Source: Parasponia andersonii
Taxonomy: Eukaryota > Streptophyta > Magnoliopsida > Rosales > Cannabaceae
DNA length: 64,000 nucleotides
Direction: 5' to 3'
Assembly (NCBI GenBank): GCA_002914805.1
Contig: JXTB01000377.1
Location: 178,767-242,766, forward strand
The notes under the pieces were generated by a model that worked only from the letters and a program-made list of their open reading frames with translations, searched no databases and had not been told where the DNA came from. Below are positions 35,701 through 47,445 of this stretch, in pieces (the first letter of the stretch is position 1; the number at the start of each line of letters is the position of its first letter). The translations under genes were made by a program, and so were the position numbers.

Positions 35701-37047
35701 TTCCAAGTAGTACAATATCCCTTTCTTAATACCATAACCAATCGTTTGTTGAGTTTGAATATCCTTAAATACACAAGAATTAGGACCAAAAACAACCACA
35801 CAGGACAAGGTAGTAGTGATTTGAGAAACTGAGAGAAGATTATAATTTAAGGAAGATACCACTAATACAGAATCTAGGTGTAAAGTTTTAGTAAGATTGG
35901 AGGACCCTTCACCAACAACTGTGTTAGTATTACCATTAGTAGTAGAAATACAATTGCTGGATGAAGGTTTCTAGGTAGGAACATATCGCACATCAAATGT
36001 CATATGATCAGTGGCACCAGAATCAATTATCCATATATTATTCAAAATAAGTGCATTAATATTTAAAACCTTACCTTCTCCAGTGGTGGTTATTAGTACT
36101 GATGAAGTAGATGGAACATCGACTATTTTTGTTTGAGTGAGAGCTGTTGAAGATGGTCTCTTAGCATTCCGATGACATACTGGGTCCCACTAGTCTGGAT
36201 ATCCAATCAACTTGAAGCACCGATTTTTGGTATGACTATTTTGATTGCAGTGAGTGCATTTCAAGGAGCCTTTTTCGAAGGTGGAATTCTTTGATTTGGT
36301 GGGTTTGGGGTGATCCTGCGATGTTTGACTGGGTCGTTGTCGAGAGAGCAGTGCGGAAGCTTCAGGTTTGGTAGTTTCCTTATAGAAAGTAGTGGATCGT
36401 AAGCTCTCACAACGGACTAAGGAATAACATTCTTCTAGACCTACAAGTGACTCGTGACGTAAAATTTCTCGCCGAAGTTGATCAAAACTGATATCTAATC
36501 CAACAAGAAATATGTGGACTCGAGTGCGTTCAATCGACTATCGGTATGCTATCATATCGTCAGGATCTTTCATGACCACTCTATCACGATGGTCGAATTC
36601 TTGAAATATTTCAGTTAATTCTCCATAATAAGTAGAAAACGATTTGGTACCTTGTTTGGCTGAGAAGGCTTTCTGATGCAGGGAGTAGACCTGCATCTCA
36701 TCAGTTCCATCATAAAAGGCTTTAGATAAAGCAATCTAGATTTCACGGGCAGTGGGAATACGGGGATAGCATTTCATAATGTCAGGAGTCATAGACATCA
36801 GAAGCCATCGCTTTACTTTTTGATTTTCAGCATACCATTTCTCATATCCCTTGTCCGACACAAAAGGTGGAGCGGCTTTGCCCATGATATATGAGAGTTT
36901 TTCTCGTTCAGTAATATGCATCTCCATCAATTGAGACCAGACATCGTAATTTGTTTCGGTAAGTAGAATACTGGCATTAAAGGTACCTTCAGACTGAATG
37001 AGAACTGGAATAGATTTTATTTCTGAGGATTCAGTTTGTTCACTCAT
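32774..37047 (-). pseudogene. Copia D gag-pol polyprotein, lightly broken
   Basis: Gag begins MSEQTESSEIKSIPVLIQ (37047). Next come an intact CCHC knuckle CTHCNQNSHTKNRC, protease WIIDSGATDHM, and pre-integrase WHHRLGYP. The integrase has all catalytic residues (HSDVWGPS, RSDNGGEY, QNGVAERKN). RT shows [10 protein letters not shown] and YVDDMVITGND; RNase H shows SDNKSACNIAHN. It ends YAPT-stop at 32774. Breaks seen: stops at about 36735, 36538, 36191 and 35970, a damaged stretch near 34880-34960, and small shifts near 33820 and 33570. The enzymes look close to intact but the polyprotein cannot be made whole. Confidence 0.92.
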
Positions 37048-37668
37048 TTTTTTTATTTTTATTATTATTTTTTTAAAAAAAAAAAAAGAAGAGGAAATGG
37101 CAAGATTGATTTTGAGGTGGAGTCAATTACGATTTGGTGGCGTAGCTATGGTGCTTGCGATAGGTGAGCCACTGCACTATTTTCGATTGCTTTTAGAGCG
37201 AGCTCTGCGATTTTGGCTTAGCATCCTAAACTCGACGGTAGCAGCAAAGTTCGATTCTGAGGCGGCACGGGCTGAGACGCTGTAAGGCGCTGGCTAGGTC
37301 GCGGCAAGGACTGAGACATGGCACTGAGGCGCAGGCTGAGGCATGGCACTGTGGTTTCGAGGACTCACAGAGGTGATGCGGCAGTCGATTGCGAGGTGGC
37401 ACGGATCAGGTCTGGGCGTCGGGTGGTGTGGTGCGGCCTAGTGAGATGGTGAGGTGCATTGCAGGACTCGGCACGGGGATGTCGGCGTGGTGCAGTGCAA
37501 GACTCGGCGAGGTGGTCTCGGCAAAGGGGCTGGGTCTGAGATGTGCACAGGTGAAGGTCTAGTTTGCTGAATGGGGTGGGCAACAGGGTCTGCAACGGGG
37601 TCTGGTTTGCTGAACCGTTTTTTTTTTTTTTTTGGTCTGGTATTAGAATCGTATCTTCTCTGATACCA

Positions 37669-37833
37669 TGAAAAGAACGATTTTTTCCTCTCATTTTGAT
37701 TCTGAAAAAAACTTACAATTTATAAGACTAATTGATATCTCCTAATTAATTACAAATATCTCCTAATTAATTACAAATATATAATTGTAATATTTTGTAA
37801 TTAATTCTGATTAATATACAAAATAATTCAACA
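37669..37833 (-). repeat. Copia D 5' LTR
   Basis: 165 bp. It contains a tandem copy of CTCCTAATTAATTACAAATA near 37739-37780, absent from the other LTR. Its promoter would read to the left. Confidence 0.9.
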
Positions 37834-38504
37834 AAAAGTCATTGTTTTGAACCAGATCATTCGGTGGGTCCAAAGAAAGACACAAAGTCAATATCATCTC
37901 CAATTCTCCGTTAGGTTATGACATTTTTTAGTTTTCACTCGAAGGAAAAACAAAAATTTTCAATTGAAATAACAAGTTTTGATAAGTAAAACATTCTAAA
38001 ATGTTTCCATTTTTTAGCCACGTTGACAACCAAGGGGTCCATTCTCCTATACAATTTACTTTAATTTATAGGAAAGATTATTTAGAATTTAATTATAAAT
38101 TATTTAGGATTTAATTATAAATATAAACCCTTTTTTAGCTTTGTTTGTCCTAAATGATTGCACTGAATAAAGTTGAAACTACGTAATTAACTCCTTTCTG
38201 TTCGGGAGGGGGGGACCAAAAAAATTAAGGTTATTAACTCCTTTCGAAAATAAAAAAAAAATTCAAAAAAAAAGAGTTATTCATGGACATAACTGGTATG
38301 GATTATTTTTAGGCTTTCTCTAATCACGTTTTGCAATGCAAAACCTATCACATATACACTATTAAAAATATTATATATACATGTCAACTTCATCTACACA
38401 ACAAAAAAATAAAGTCACTTCTGCGTTATAATTATATTAAAACTACTTTTTGTCTTTATGTTTGATCTTTAGAAGAAATAAATTAAAGAAAAAAAAAAGT
38501 AGGA
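37834..38504. other. AT-rich DNA without a gene
   Basis: No coding pattern. Holds a duplicated TTTAGGATTTAATTATAAAT-like segment near 38085-38125 and a G run at 38205-38213. Confidence 0.5.
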
Positions 38505-39306
38505 NNNNNNNNNNNNNNNNNNNNNNNNNNNNNNNNNNNNNNNNNNNNNNNNNNNNNNNNNNNNNNNNNNNNNNNNNNNNNNNNNNNNNNNNNNNNNNNN
38601 NNNNNNNNNNNNNNNNNNNNNNNNNNNNNNNNNNNNNNNNNNNNNNNNNNNNNNNNNNNNNNNNNNNNNNNNNNNNNNNNNNNNNNNNNNNNNNNNNNNN
38701 NNNNNNNNNNNNNNNNNNNNNNNNNNNNNNNNNNNNNNNNNNNNNNNNNNNNNNNNNNNNNNNNNNNNNNNNNNNNNNNNNNNNNNNNNNNNNNNNNNNN
38801 NNNNNNNNNNNNNNNNNNNNNNNNNNNNNNNNNNNNNNNNNNNNNNNNNNNNNNNNNNNNNNNNNNNNNNNNNNNNNNNNNNNNNNNNNNNNNNNNNNNN
38901 NNNNNNNNNNNNNNNNNNNNNNNNNNNNNNNNNNNNNNNNNNNNNNNNNNNNNNNNNNNNNNNNNNNNNNNNNNNNNNNNNNNNNNNNNNNNNNNNNNNN
39001 NNNNNNNNNNNNNNNNNNNNNNNNNNNNNNNNNNNNNNNNNNNNNNNNNNNNNNNNNNNNNNNNNNNNNNNNNNNNNNNNNNNNNNNNNNNNNNNNNNNN
39101 NNNNNNNNNNNNNNNNNNNNNNNNNNNNNNNNNNNNNNNNNNNNNNNNNNNNNNNNNNNNNNNNNNNNNNNNNNNNNNNNNNNNNNNNNNNNNNNNNNNN
39201 NNNNNNNNNNNNNNNNNNNNNNNNNNNNNNNNNNNNNNNNNNNNNNNNNNNNNNNNNNNNNNNNNNNNNNNNNNNNNNNNNNNNNNNNNNNNNNNNNNNN
39301 NNNNNN
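38505..39306. other. Assembly gap (802 Ns)
   Basis: A run of 802 Ns. Any frame drawn across it is meaningless. It abuts a repetitive tract on the right, which probably caused the break. Confidence 1.
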
Positions 39307-40680
39307 ATATAATTTTTTGCTTTTTGTTAAAATTTTGGTGGCTTTTTTTTCATTATATAAAATGAGAAGCCATTAAATTACCAACAAAATTTTTTTATGC
39401 TACCATATGTAACCAATTACCTTAACAATCAATGACTAGTTAGTAACTTATGAAAACCACTTAGTTTTATGGTTTCCAATAACCAGTCAAGTTATTTGGT
39501 TTCTAGATTGGTGGCTACTTATAAAACTGATAATTAGTTACTAATTTCTAAAATAGTGACTAGTTACATAGCTAATGACTAATAGCTACCTGTGACTAAT
39601 TACCAAGTTGGTTATTGATTACTAATAACCAATCTAATCATCAATTTGTTATTAGTTACTCTATTTACTAGTAACTAATTTGGTTTAATAATTACTAGTG
39701 TTTTTAGTTATTAGTTTTCAGATTGGTGGCCATTTACAAGACTGGTGATTGGTTATTGTTTTAGTAGCTACCAATAACTAGTTACCAAGTTGGTTACTGA
39801 TTATTAATAACCAATTTAGTCATCAATTTATTATTAGTTACTCTATTTACTAGTAACTAATTTGATTAATGGTTGCTGGTTTTTCTAATTACTGGTTTTC
39901 AGATTGATAGTCACTTACAAGATTGGTGACTGGCTATTGGTTTTAACCAATAACTAATTTGGTTATTAATTTCCAAAGTAGTGACTAGTTACTAATTTTC
40001 GTACAAGACAAATATAGTTACTAATTTATTACTAATTACTAGTTATTAGTTTCTATGGTTATTGGTTTCTTTAGTGATTGGTTACTGATTTCCAAAGTAG
40101 TTACTAGCTATAAGACTAGTGATTAGTAAGTTACTAATAACCAATTTAATTATTAGTTACTGATAACTGATCTAGTTGCCTACTTGTTACTAGTTACTTG
40201 AGTTACCAGTAACTAATTTGATTAGTGGTTACTGATTAATAGTTTTTCTCGTTGCTATTTTCCATATTTGTAGCTACTTACAATACTGATTTTTCGTAAC
40301 TAGGTTAATTAGAAGTTAATCTGATTACTAGTTATTAAAGAAGTGAGTAGTCACAAGACTAGTAACTACAAGTAATCAATCTAGTTTTCATTTACTAAGC
40401 TGATTACTGGTTATTAGTTTTTTTATTTCTATATAAAATTAATTTAGTTTCTGGTTACCATTAATTAATTTAGTTACTTATTTAGTACTAGTTAATAGTT
40501 TCTCTAGTTACCAGTCATTAATATGATTAACGGTTACTAGTCCATCTCTTGTCACTAGTCAGTGGTAACAATAATAAATCTAGTCATTAGTTATCATTTA
40601 ATACGGTTATTGGAATGGTAATTGATTACTACTTAGATATGGTAACCAGTAGCAAGTCCTCCTATGTTAAACTATGTAAC
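39307..40680. repeat. Degenerate TAACTAGT/GGTTACT-rich minisatellite tract
   Basis: About 1.3 kb built almost wholly from words such as TTACTAGTAACTAA, GGTTACTGATT and ACCAATAACTAG. A longer unit is visible: 39603 onward and 39785 onward align with a period of about 182 bp (both start CCAAGTTGGTTA). Later copies are more diverged. No frame stays open, and it borders the N gap. Confidence 0.8.
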
Positions 40681-43254
40681 TATAAATATCAATACATTAC
40701 ACATATGAGCAAATTTTACAAAAAAAAAAGAATAATTAATGTGTAATAATTAATCACAACACCTCTTATTAATATTAAATTGCATGAATTTTTTAAGTTA
40801 AATAAGAATGTGGAAAAATTGATATGAAAAAAATTTAATGTTCTATACATTTGTTCAAAAGTTTTACAAATTTCTTTTGGATTCTCTTATTACAAATTGT
40901 AATGAGCATAGACAGGGAGAACCAATCACACTTGCAAGACTGCAATCAAATTCATGTACTTGCTAAACTATTTATATACATAATGATAGACAAACATAAA
41001 TAGAATATATATATAGACACATAGTATTAGATTGAAAACACACCACTTGAATATCAACAGAACACATTGGAAAGTTAAAATCATAAAAAAGCGAGAAATA
41101 TTATAGCAAAAAGAATCTGCGCATCACGAATAAGAAAATATATTTTACGGTATCTAATTTCATCTCCGTTTTGTTTGGCAACAGAGAAAATCAGGGAGAA
41201 TATACATTAAAGTGAATCAATTAAACTAATAAAACAATATTAAGAAAAGAGAAAAATGCACCAAGAACATGAGGGAGACTAACGTAAAGCCTACAGTACA
41301 GATACAATAGATCCAACAGCAACGTCAAAAATGAGCAAGGTGACGGTACAATAGACTCTGGGGCATATTTTATTTCTCTATCATCCTAATTTCTTGGTTT
41401 AAATGCAATAGGTATAGTTTGAAGTGATTTATCATCAAGTTTTAAGATATTATGAAGTAATTCACACGTTAACAAATCAAATTTGAGGAAATTTTAATCA
41501 TAAATCAAAATAATATCGAGAATATCACTTCATTGAAATTGTATCAAAAAATGTCAACATTTATTGATGATATTACTTTCATTGAAATTATATCAAAAAT
41601 ATCGCTTATCGAGATGTGATTTTTATCAAAAAACTACTTTCACCAAAATTTTTTCGAAAATACTACTTTTATCAAAATTCTTTCGAAAATATCACTGTTG
41701 AGATGTCATTGAATTCAAGGACTAAAAAAATCAATATTTTCGGCTGGAATATCGCTTTGAGTAAGGTCCGGATATTAGATATCACATGTAAGAAAAAGCT
41801 ATAAAAATTAGAAATTTTGAGAAAATATTAGTAACTATCGATATCAATATAGTTATTGAGAAATTTGTTCAGCAAAGCTGTAAAAAATCATGAAAATATC
41901 GGTAACTTAAGCAAGTTCATAATTTAAAAAAAAATCATTTTTGACATTTTTTTTCACCATTATTATTAGTTCAAGCACAACATATATACGATAAATATAG
42001 TTTAGAAAAAGAGAAAAAAAAATAAAGAAAAGAATCTAAGAGAAGAGATTATCAAACCTATACATAGTTTGTTAATAATAACATGCGAATATACTCAAAC
42101 TCTATCTTATGGTATCATTATTATTTAGACCAGGATCGTATTTTCAATACTTTTGAACTCCCTAGAAATTTATTTTGATATTGTTGTTATCTTATTATGA
42201 ATAAATATAAAATACTGTTAAATATTTATATTTCAATATATTTACGAAGATGTTTGTCAGTCATAGTTAAGCATTAAAATAATTATTGACAAGTATCACA
42301 TGACATTAAGTTAAATATATACTATTTTTTGTAAGAAAGCTAGTTTTTGGTGAATTATTGAAAAATTTAGCATCATCTTAAGTTTTATTAAGTATTTCTA
42401 TGGTTTTAGCCAATTATTGATTTTTGTAAATTTTTCAGAAATTTCAGTCGATATCAATATTATTCCTGATATTCTGTAAAATCGGAGTACTAATATTTAT
42501 ATCGATATCAATATTTTCGTTATTTGATTGAATTTTATCAAAAATATTACTTTTATTGAAATTTTATCAAAAATGCTATTTTTGTCAAAATTTTATAAAA
42601 AATATCGCTATTGAAATTGCATCAAAATATTATTGAAATACTAGTTTTATCAAAATTTTATCGCAAAATATTACTTTTATTAAAATGTCACTTTGCATTG
42701 AAAATTTTTGACAATTTTCACGATTTTTTTTTTTGTTTAAAATCACAAAATTTGACCAAAGTTGATTTTTCGACATGTAAATTTTCTTAGAATATATTGA
42801 AACTTAGCAATAAGCTATTTTAAGCTATACCTATTTTTATAAACTTGATTTTAAAATGATTTGGAAGGATTTGAACCAATTTTTCAAAGACACTATGCTT
42901 TTTCTTTTTTTAAGGGCATTTTAGTTAAAAAAAAAAGCATATATTTTAGAAGTTTATTAACCTTGAGGATAGTGGTCAAATTAGGATGTTTTTGACGCAT
43001 ATATGGTCTAATTTCTCCTAAATTTAACCCCACGTATTCAATTCCATCGTGGAGTTATCTTAAAACTTAAAACAGAAGCAAAAATGCCAAATGGAAATGT
43101 GCAACAAAACGACCAAATGGAAGATTCTGATTAACAAAATCGTAAGAATCCAATAAACCGCGTTGATTGACGCACCAAAAATAAAAAATTACATATGTGC
43201 AAAAATGAAAATGACAACTATACTTATATCTAGAAATAGTCCTTTCTATCCGTC
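40681..43254. other. AT-rich intergenic DNA with ATCAAAATTTTATCAAAAAT-type repeats
   Basis: No gene seen. Two direct clusters of degenerate ~30-bp units of the form TATCAAAAATATCACTTTTATTGAAATT occur at about 41521-41710 and 42530-42690. GATATCGATATC-like words (about 42455-42530, 41840) surround them, so a larger unit may have been duplicated. Confidence 0.55.
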
Positions 43255-43398
43255 CATATAAATAAATAAATAAATAAATAAAATTTGGAAATAGTCCTTG
43301 CACCACCACGTGACGTCTCCTTCCTTCACAGTATCTAACCTCTCTCTCTCTCTCCCCGAATCAATCACTCTCTCTGTTCTGATCTCGATCTATCGCTG
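43255..43398 (+). promoter_or_regulatory. Endosulfine-gene core promoter and first leader exon
   Basis: An (AAATA)n-like run at about 43256-43282, then a CT-rich stretch (about 43340-43375). The likely non-coding first exon ends TATCGCTG at 43398 before GTAAGG. The matching acceptor is probably CAG at 44562-44564, 28 bp before the ATG. A 5' UTR intron would fit a broadly expressed plant gene. A single N lies in it at 43588. Confidence 0.6.
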
Positions 43399-44592
43399 GT
43401 AAGGAACCGTAGAGTTTCTTTTTCGGTTAGTTTTGGTTTAATGTTCGTTATTATTGGCTCTGAGAAATCTTATATGTAAAATCTCTTTTTGGTGATTTAT
43501 GATCATGGATCTTGAGCTGTTACACTCGAATTAGATTATTTTCATGTAAATGTGTGATTATATGTATAATTCTTTGATTTGCAGTATNTTTTTCTTGGGT
43601 GAAAAATCTTATAGTTAAAATTTGTTATGGTTTTTTCTCAAGATAAATGTTAGTGAAATCTAGCCATTATTTGTTTTGAATCAAGATTCTGGAGTTTCTA
43701 TTTACATAAATGTTAATGTTTGAACAAATTCCTAAATGAACATTGCAATTGTCAACAAACCACAAAAGTAAAATAAAATAATCGAAGGTTGATTGAGAAG
43801 GACTAGAACAACAGAACTAGTAGACTGTAAAGAATGGAAAAACTCGTTAGAAAAAGAAAAACCATTGTAGCAGCTACATCAAGAGAGTTGTGATTTGACT
43901 TCAAATTCGAGGAATCATATAGATGAATTGGTTGGAAATAAGATCGAATTTATGTCATTTGTTAGGAAAGAAACCCAAATAAAAAAGAAAATCATGGAGT
44001 TAAGGTGTTATTTTTAGAACAAAAGAGCTACAATTATGCCTTTGGCAATTGGCACAAACAAGATAAGGGTGTTTGCCTGCTCGGGGTTGTTCGTATTGTA
44101 CGTTTATTTTGATGTTTGATTTTTTACTGTATACTTTTCATTGCTTAGGGAATAGAAAGAATGGTTACAGCTAAAGGATCTTCTATTCCCAATCTGAAGA
44201 AGTTTGAACTAATTTAGAGTTATCCTTGCCCTTTATGTTAGAAACAATGTAAAATTTTTATGTCTCTGATTGCTTTCTTTCCCTGCATGCTCAAATGTGG
44301 TTCCAAAAATATTGCCGTATGTCATTTTGGGGGTGGGGTTTACAAGTTGCTGATACATTTTTTCGTTCTTGTGTTTCTGTTAACTAAATGGAGGTAGTTT
44401 CATCCATGGAAGCAGATTTTAGATTGTTGTAACTCATTCGGTACCCTGGTGGATGTTATATTTTCCAAACTCATTGTTTTGAAAATTTGGTGGATTTTAT
44501 ATTTTCCTAACTCATTGTTTTGAAAAGTTGGTGTTTTTTGGTCAGTTTCTTTACTCTTGTTCAGCTGTTTGCTTGGGTGGCACGAGGACATT

Positions 44593-46124
44593 ATGTCAGG
44601 AGAAGACGATACCAAAATGCAGGAACAAGTAGAGTCTGAAAAACCCGTGCCATCACAAACTGAAGAGGTTGCATTCATATTTGAGAATATGTGTTAAGAT
44701 TAATTTATTACCTTGGTATTACCATATAAATTTTGCAAAACTTTGCAGTTGACTCAAGTTATTGCTTGTTGTAGGAGGCAGCTGTAAGGAAAAAGTACGG
44801 TGGAATTATGCCCAAAAAACCACCACTCATTTCAAAGGTGACTCTTGAATTCTGATCCTAATGATTAGAGCAGATTCTCTTATGCTGCTTCATCTAAGAT
44901 TTTTGATCTGTTGTCAGGACCATGAACGCGCATACTTTGATTCTGCTGATTGGGCACTTGGAAAGGTATCCTTCTTGTGTCTCCAACATCATACGGACCT
45001 TGATTTTTCTAGAAGTGGAGGACATGTTTAGTTAAATAACCCTTGGAATTATTTTTTTCTTGATAACAGCAAGGTGTTGAGAAGCCAAAAGGACCACTGG
45101 AAGCCCTTAGGCCGAAATTGCAGGTCTCCTCTCCTTCCCATGTCAAAATAATTATCCTTATTAGAGAGCTAGTTTATGCTTTCCTCTACCTTTTGGACGA
45201 ATCCGCAATGCATTGCTTTTCTGAAGCAGCTTCCAATTAGTATTATCTATTGATAACGCTTAACTTAAAAATATGAATTCCCTGATGCCAACTAGATGGC
45301 TGTGAACTAATTAATTTAATTGTTCTAAATTTCAAACAAGATAAGAGTCTTGGTTAGATTGCGTAGGCCTTTAGTCCAGGTACATAAGATTTTCTGGTTT
45401 GAAAGAAGCTAACATCAAGTAATTGATTTTTGTCGGTCAGTCTGATGGTGCTTCATGGAAATTCTGTTTTGTAATGTTAAACTGAAGTGTGGTGGTTGAA
45501 ATTAGGTTCTGATAGACAATTATCAATTTCTTTGGCAATTGTTAAAGATAGAGTGTATCTGATAACCATTATACTGGTAACAATAGGTTGAAATGGAGAG
45601 GAGGAAAAGATAAAAATAAAAAGGAAGGGATCAAAAAGTTAAAAATGATAATGCTGAAGCATTAATGTGATTATGTTCTTGAGAACATTGAAGTTTCAAA
45701 ATGACTGGAAATATCTTTTCAAAAAAATTTCTCAAAAGTAAAAGGAATTCTTGAGGCAATGAATCCAAAGCCAACAAAGTGTTTTGAAAAATAAATGTCT
45801 TCCCTTCTTCCTGACTAGGATGGAAAAAGGTGCTGTGCCTGCATTCTGTAGTTTCTGGCATGATGTTTAGCTCTGTGTGATGTTTTCATATGTTTCAGCC
45901 CACGCAACAGCAGACACGATACCGGAAGTCCGTTTATGCCCCTGCAGATGGTGAAGGTATTTAGTTATTTGGAATTAGCAGTTCAAACTTAATAACACCA
46001 ATGCTAAGACTTGTCCTTTTCAAAGTCTTGTTTGCATAAGAAGAAAGTACTGATGCAATCTTCTGTGTTGATTTTTGTAGACGGAGGAAGTGCTCCATCT
46101 GAAGATGCAACAGCTAATGAATGA
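44593..46124 (+). CDS. ENSA/ARPP19 (endosulfine) family protein
   Basis: Six coding exons: 44593-44667, 44775-44837, 44918-44965, 45070-45123, 45899-45956 and 46081-46124. They sum to 342 nt, 113 residues plus TGA, all with GT-AG borders. The N-terminus is acidic and probably disordered. The core is KKYGGIMPKKPPLISK, then YFDSADWALGK with Ser55 in the position of the Greatwall site (FDSGDY in animals), then LRPKLQ and an RKSVYAP tail motif. Animal members, once phosphorylated there, inhibit PP2A-B55 phosphatase. Plant relatives are described as cAMP-regulated phosphoprotein 19-related proteins; the same role in plants is inference. There are no membrane or targeting signals. Gene ends and UTRs are not fixed. 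Confidence 0.93.
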
Positions 46125-47002
46125 GAGACTGTCATCACAAATTCGATCTCATTAGTACCATTGGCTGTTATTCTGGTACCTATATGGGTAATGAATGATT
46201 TGATGTTATTCCGTAAAATAAAAATTGAAGATGTTTGGATATTGACTATAAGAAATCCGAGAATCCGATATTTCTGCAGTTGAGACCTAGAACAATGTGG
46301 ATCTTTGCTTCTATGTTCCAATATTTTTTCGTTGGTGGAACATTGGTCTCATATGGATGAAGATCTATTCAAAAGAAAGAAAGTATCTTCTGGTATTTTC
46401 CAGTGTTTTTGTGCCCCTTGTGTTCTGCGAGTTGCTCTAGGACTAAATGAACCCTTTAATCAGCCCAAGGACTAAATGAACCCTTTAATTTTCAGTTCAA
46501 GATGATTGCGTATGATAACAAGAATTGGTTCACTGCTTCAAGAGTTGCTTTTCAAGGGAGCTTACCTACGTGTTTCCCCCATGTTTTTTAAAGAAATAAA
46601 GATAATTATTGCTCCTTGCAAAGTTCAATTTCCGGACGGCTCACTCGTGGAAACATCACTTTAACTAGTTTTCTAGTTTACTATTTCTCTATGTAGCATT
46701 TTGATGAGTATGCATTTGTTGTTTATGTAGATATCTGTCTTCTTTTTACTTTTTTTTGGTGTTTTGATTTTGATTTTAAATTTATGGGACCCCACATTTT
46801 TTCATAGGATCACTACTTTAATAATCATAATCGGTTTCCAACTTTCCACCGTGTATTTTTCTTTTACATTGAACAGTTACTAACAAAATTACAGTTGATC
46901 CATTAGTTTTCATTATCTCATATAATACCTCTTTGGAAAAGTTTCCATAATGTACACTGGATTTTGCCTTTGTGCATTAAGAACCTTGGATTTTAAGAAA
47001 TT
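46125..47002. other. 3' UTR of the endosulfine gene and downstream spacer
   Basis: Starts with the likely 3' UTR. A 22-bp unit (AGGACTAAATGAACCCTTTA + AT) is repeated at 46439-46460 and 46468-46489. No other gene seen. Confidence 0.5.
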
Positions 47003-47445
47003 ATGGCTATGTTTGGAAGAGAGGAAAGAAAATAGGAGGAAAGGAAAAAATAAGAGGGAAAAAAATATCTGTAGGATGGAATAAAAAATATTTTTTTCTC
47101 ATAGTTGTTTGGTATATATCTAGGATAGCTAGGAAAGAAAGTAAGTTTAATTTAAATGATAACTTTATCCATAATATTACTATTATATAAAGTTAAGTAT
47201 AAAGGTAGTTTTGTAATTTAACTTACCAATACACTAATAAAATATTTTTCTTTTTATTTTCTTTCTATTTTTGAGTGAAAAAAATTTCTATGGGTCCTAT
47301 TATTATTTTTTCTTTCACTTTTCTCCCTTTTCCTTTCCTTTCCCTTTCTCTCTTACCGAACAACTCAAATTTTCAATTTTCTTTCACTTTTCCATCAATT
47401 TTTTTTTCCTTCGCCTCCCTTTTTCTTCCTACCAAGCATAGCCAT
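47003..47445. mobile_element. MITE-like element with GGCTATGTTTGG ends
   Basis: 443 bp. The left end ATGGCTATGTTTGGAAGAGA matches the reverse of the right end, ATGGCTATGCTTGGTAGGAA. The left arm is AG-rich and the right arm CT-rich, so the ends pair over a longer distance with gaps. No transposase. The target duplication is not resolvable, so the superfamily is left open. Confidence 0.6.

Larger units (their letters stand above)
32623..37833 (-). mobile_element. Ty1/copia element D with short LTRs
   Basis: A 5.2-kb element read on the minus strand. LTRs are only 165 bp (37669-37833, its 5' LTR) and 145 bp (32623-32767). Primer site TGGTATCAGAG is the reverse of 37658-37668. The polypurine tract is the reverse of 32768-32778 (TTGAGAGGAG); it overlaps the pol stop. 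A ~610-bp leader precedes gag. Flanks are AGAAG and AAAAG, a near-match but not a clean target duplication. It has few inactivating changes and is the youngest-looking coding element here. Confidence 0.93.

Noticed and set aside
37081-37694. GC-rich open frames upstream of copia D gag
   Set aside because: They lie in the element's untranslated leader between primer site and gag and match no protein.
38450-39376. Apparent 308-codon open frame
   Set aside because: It is mostly Ns; the frame exists only because the gap has no stops.
46004-46321. 105-codon minus-strand frame over the endosulfine 3' end
   Set aside because: Antisense to the last exon and 3' UTR, no domain, no supporting signals.
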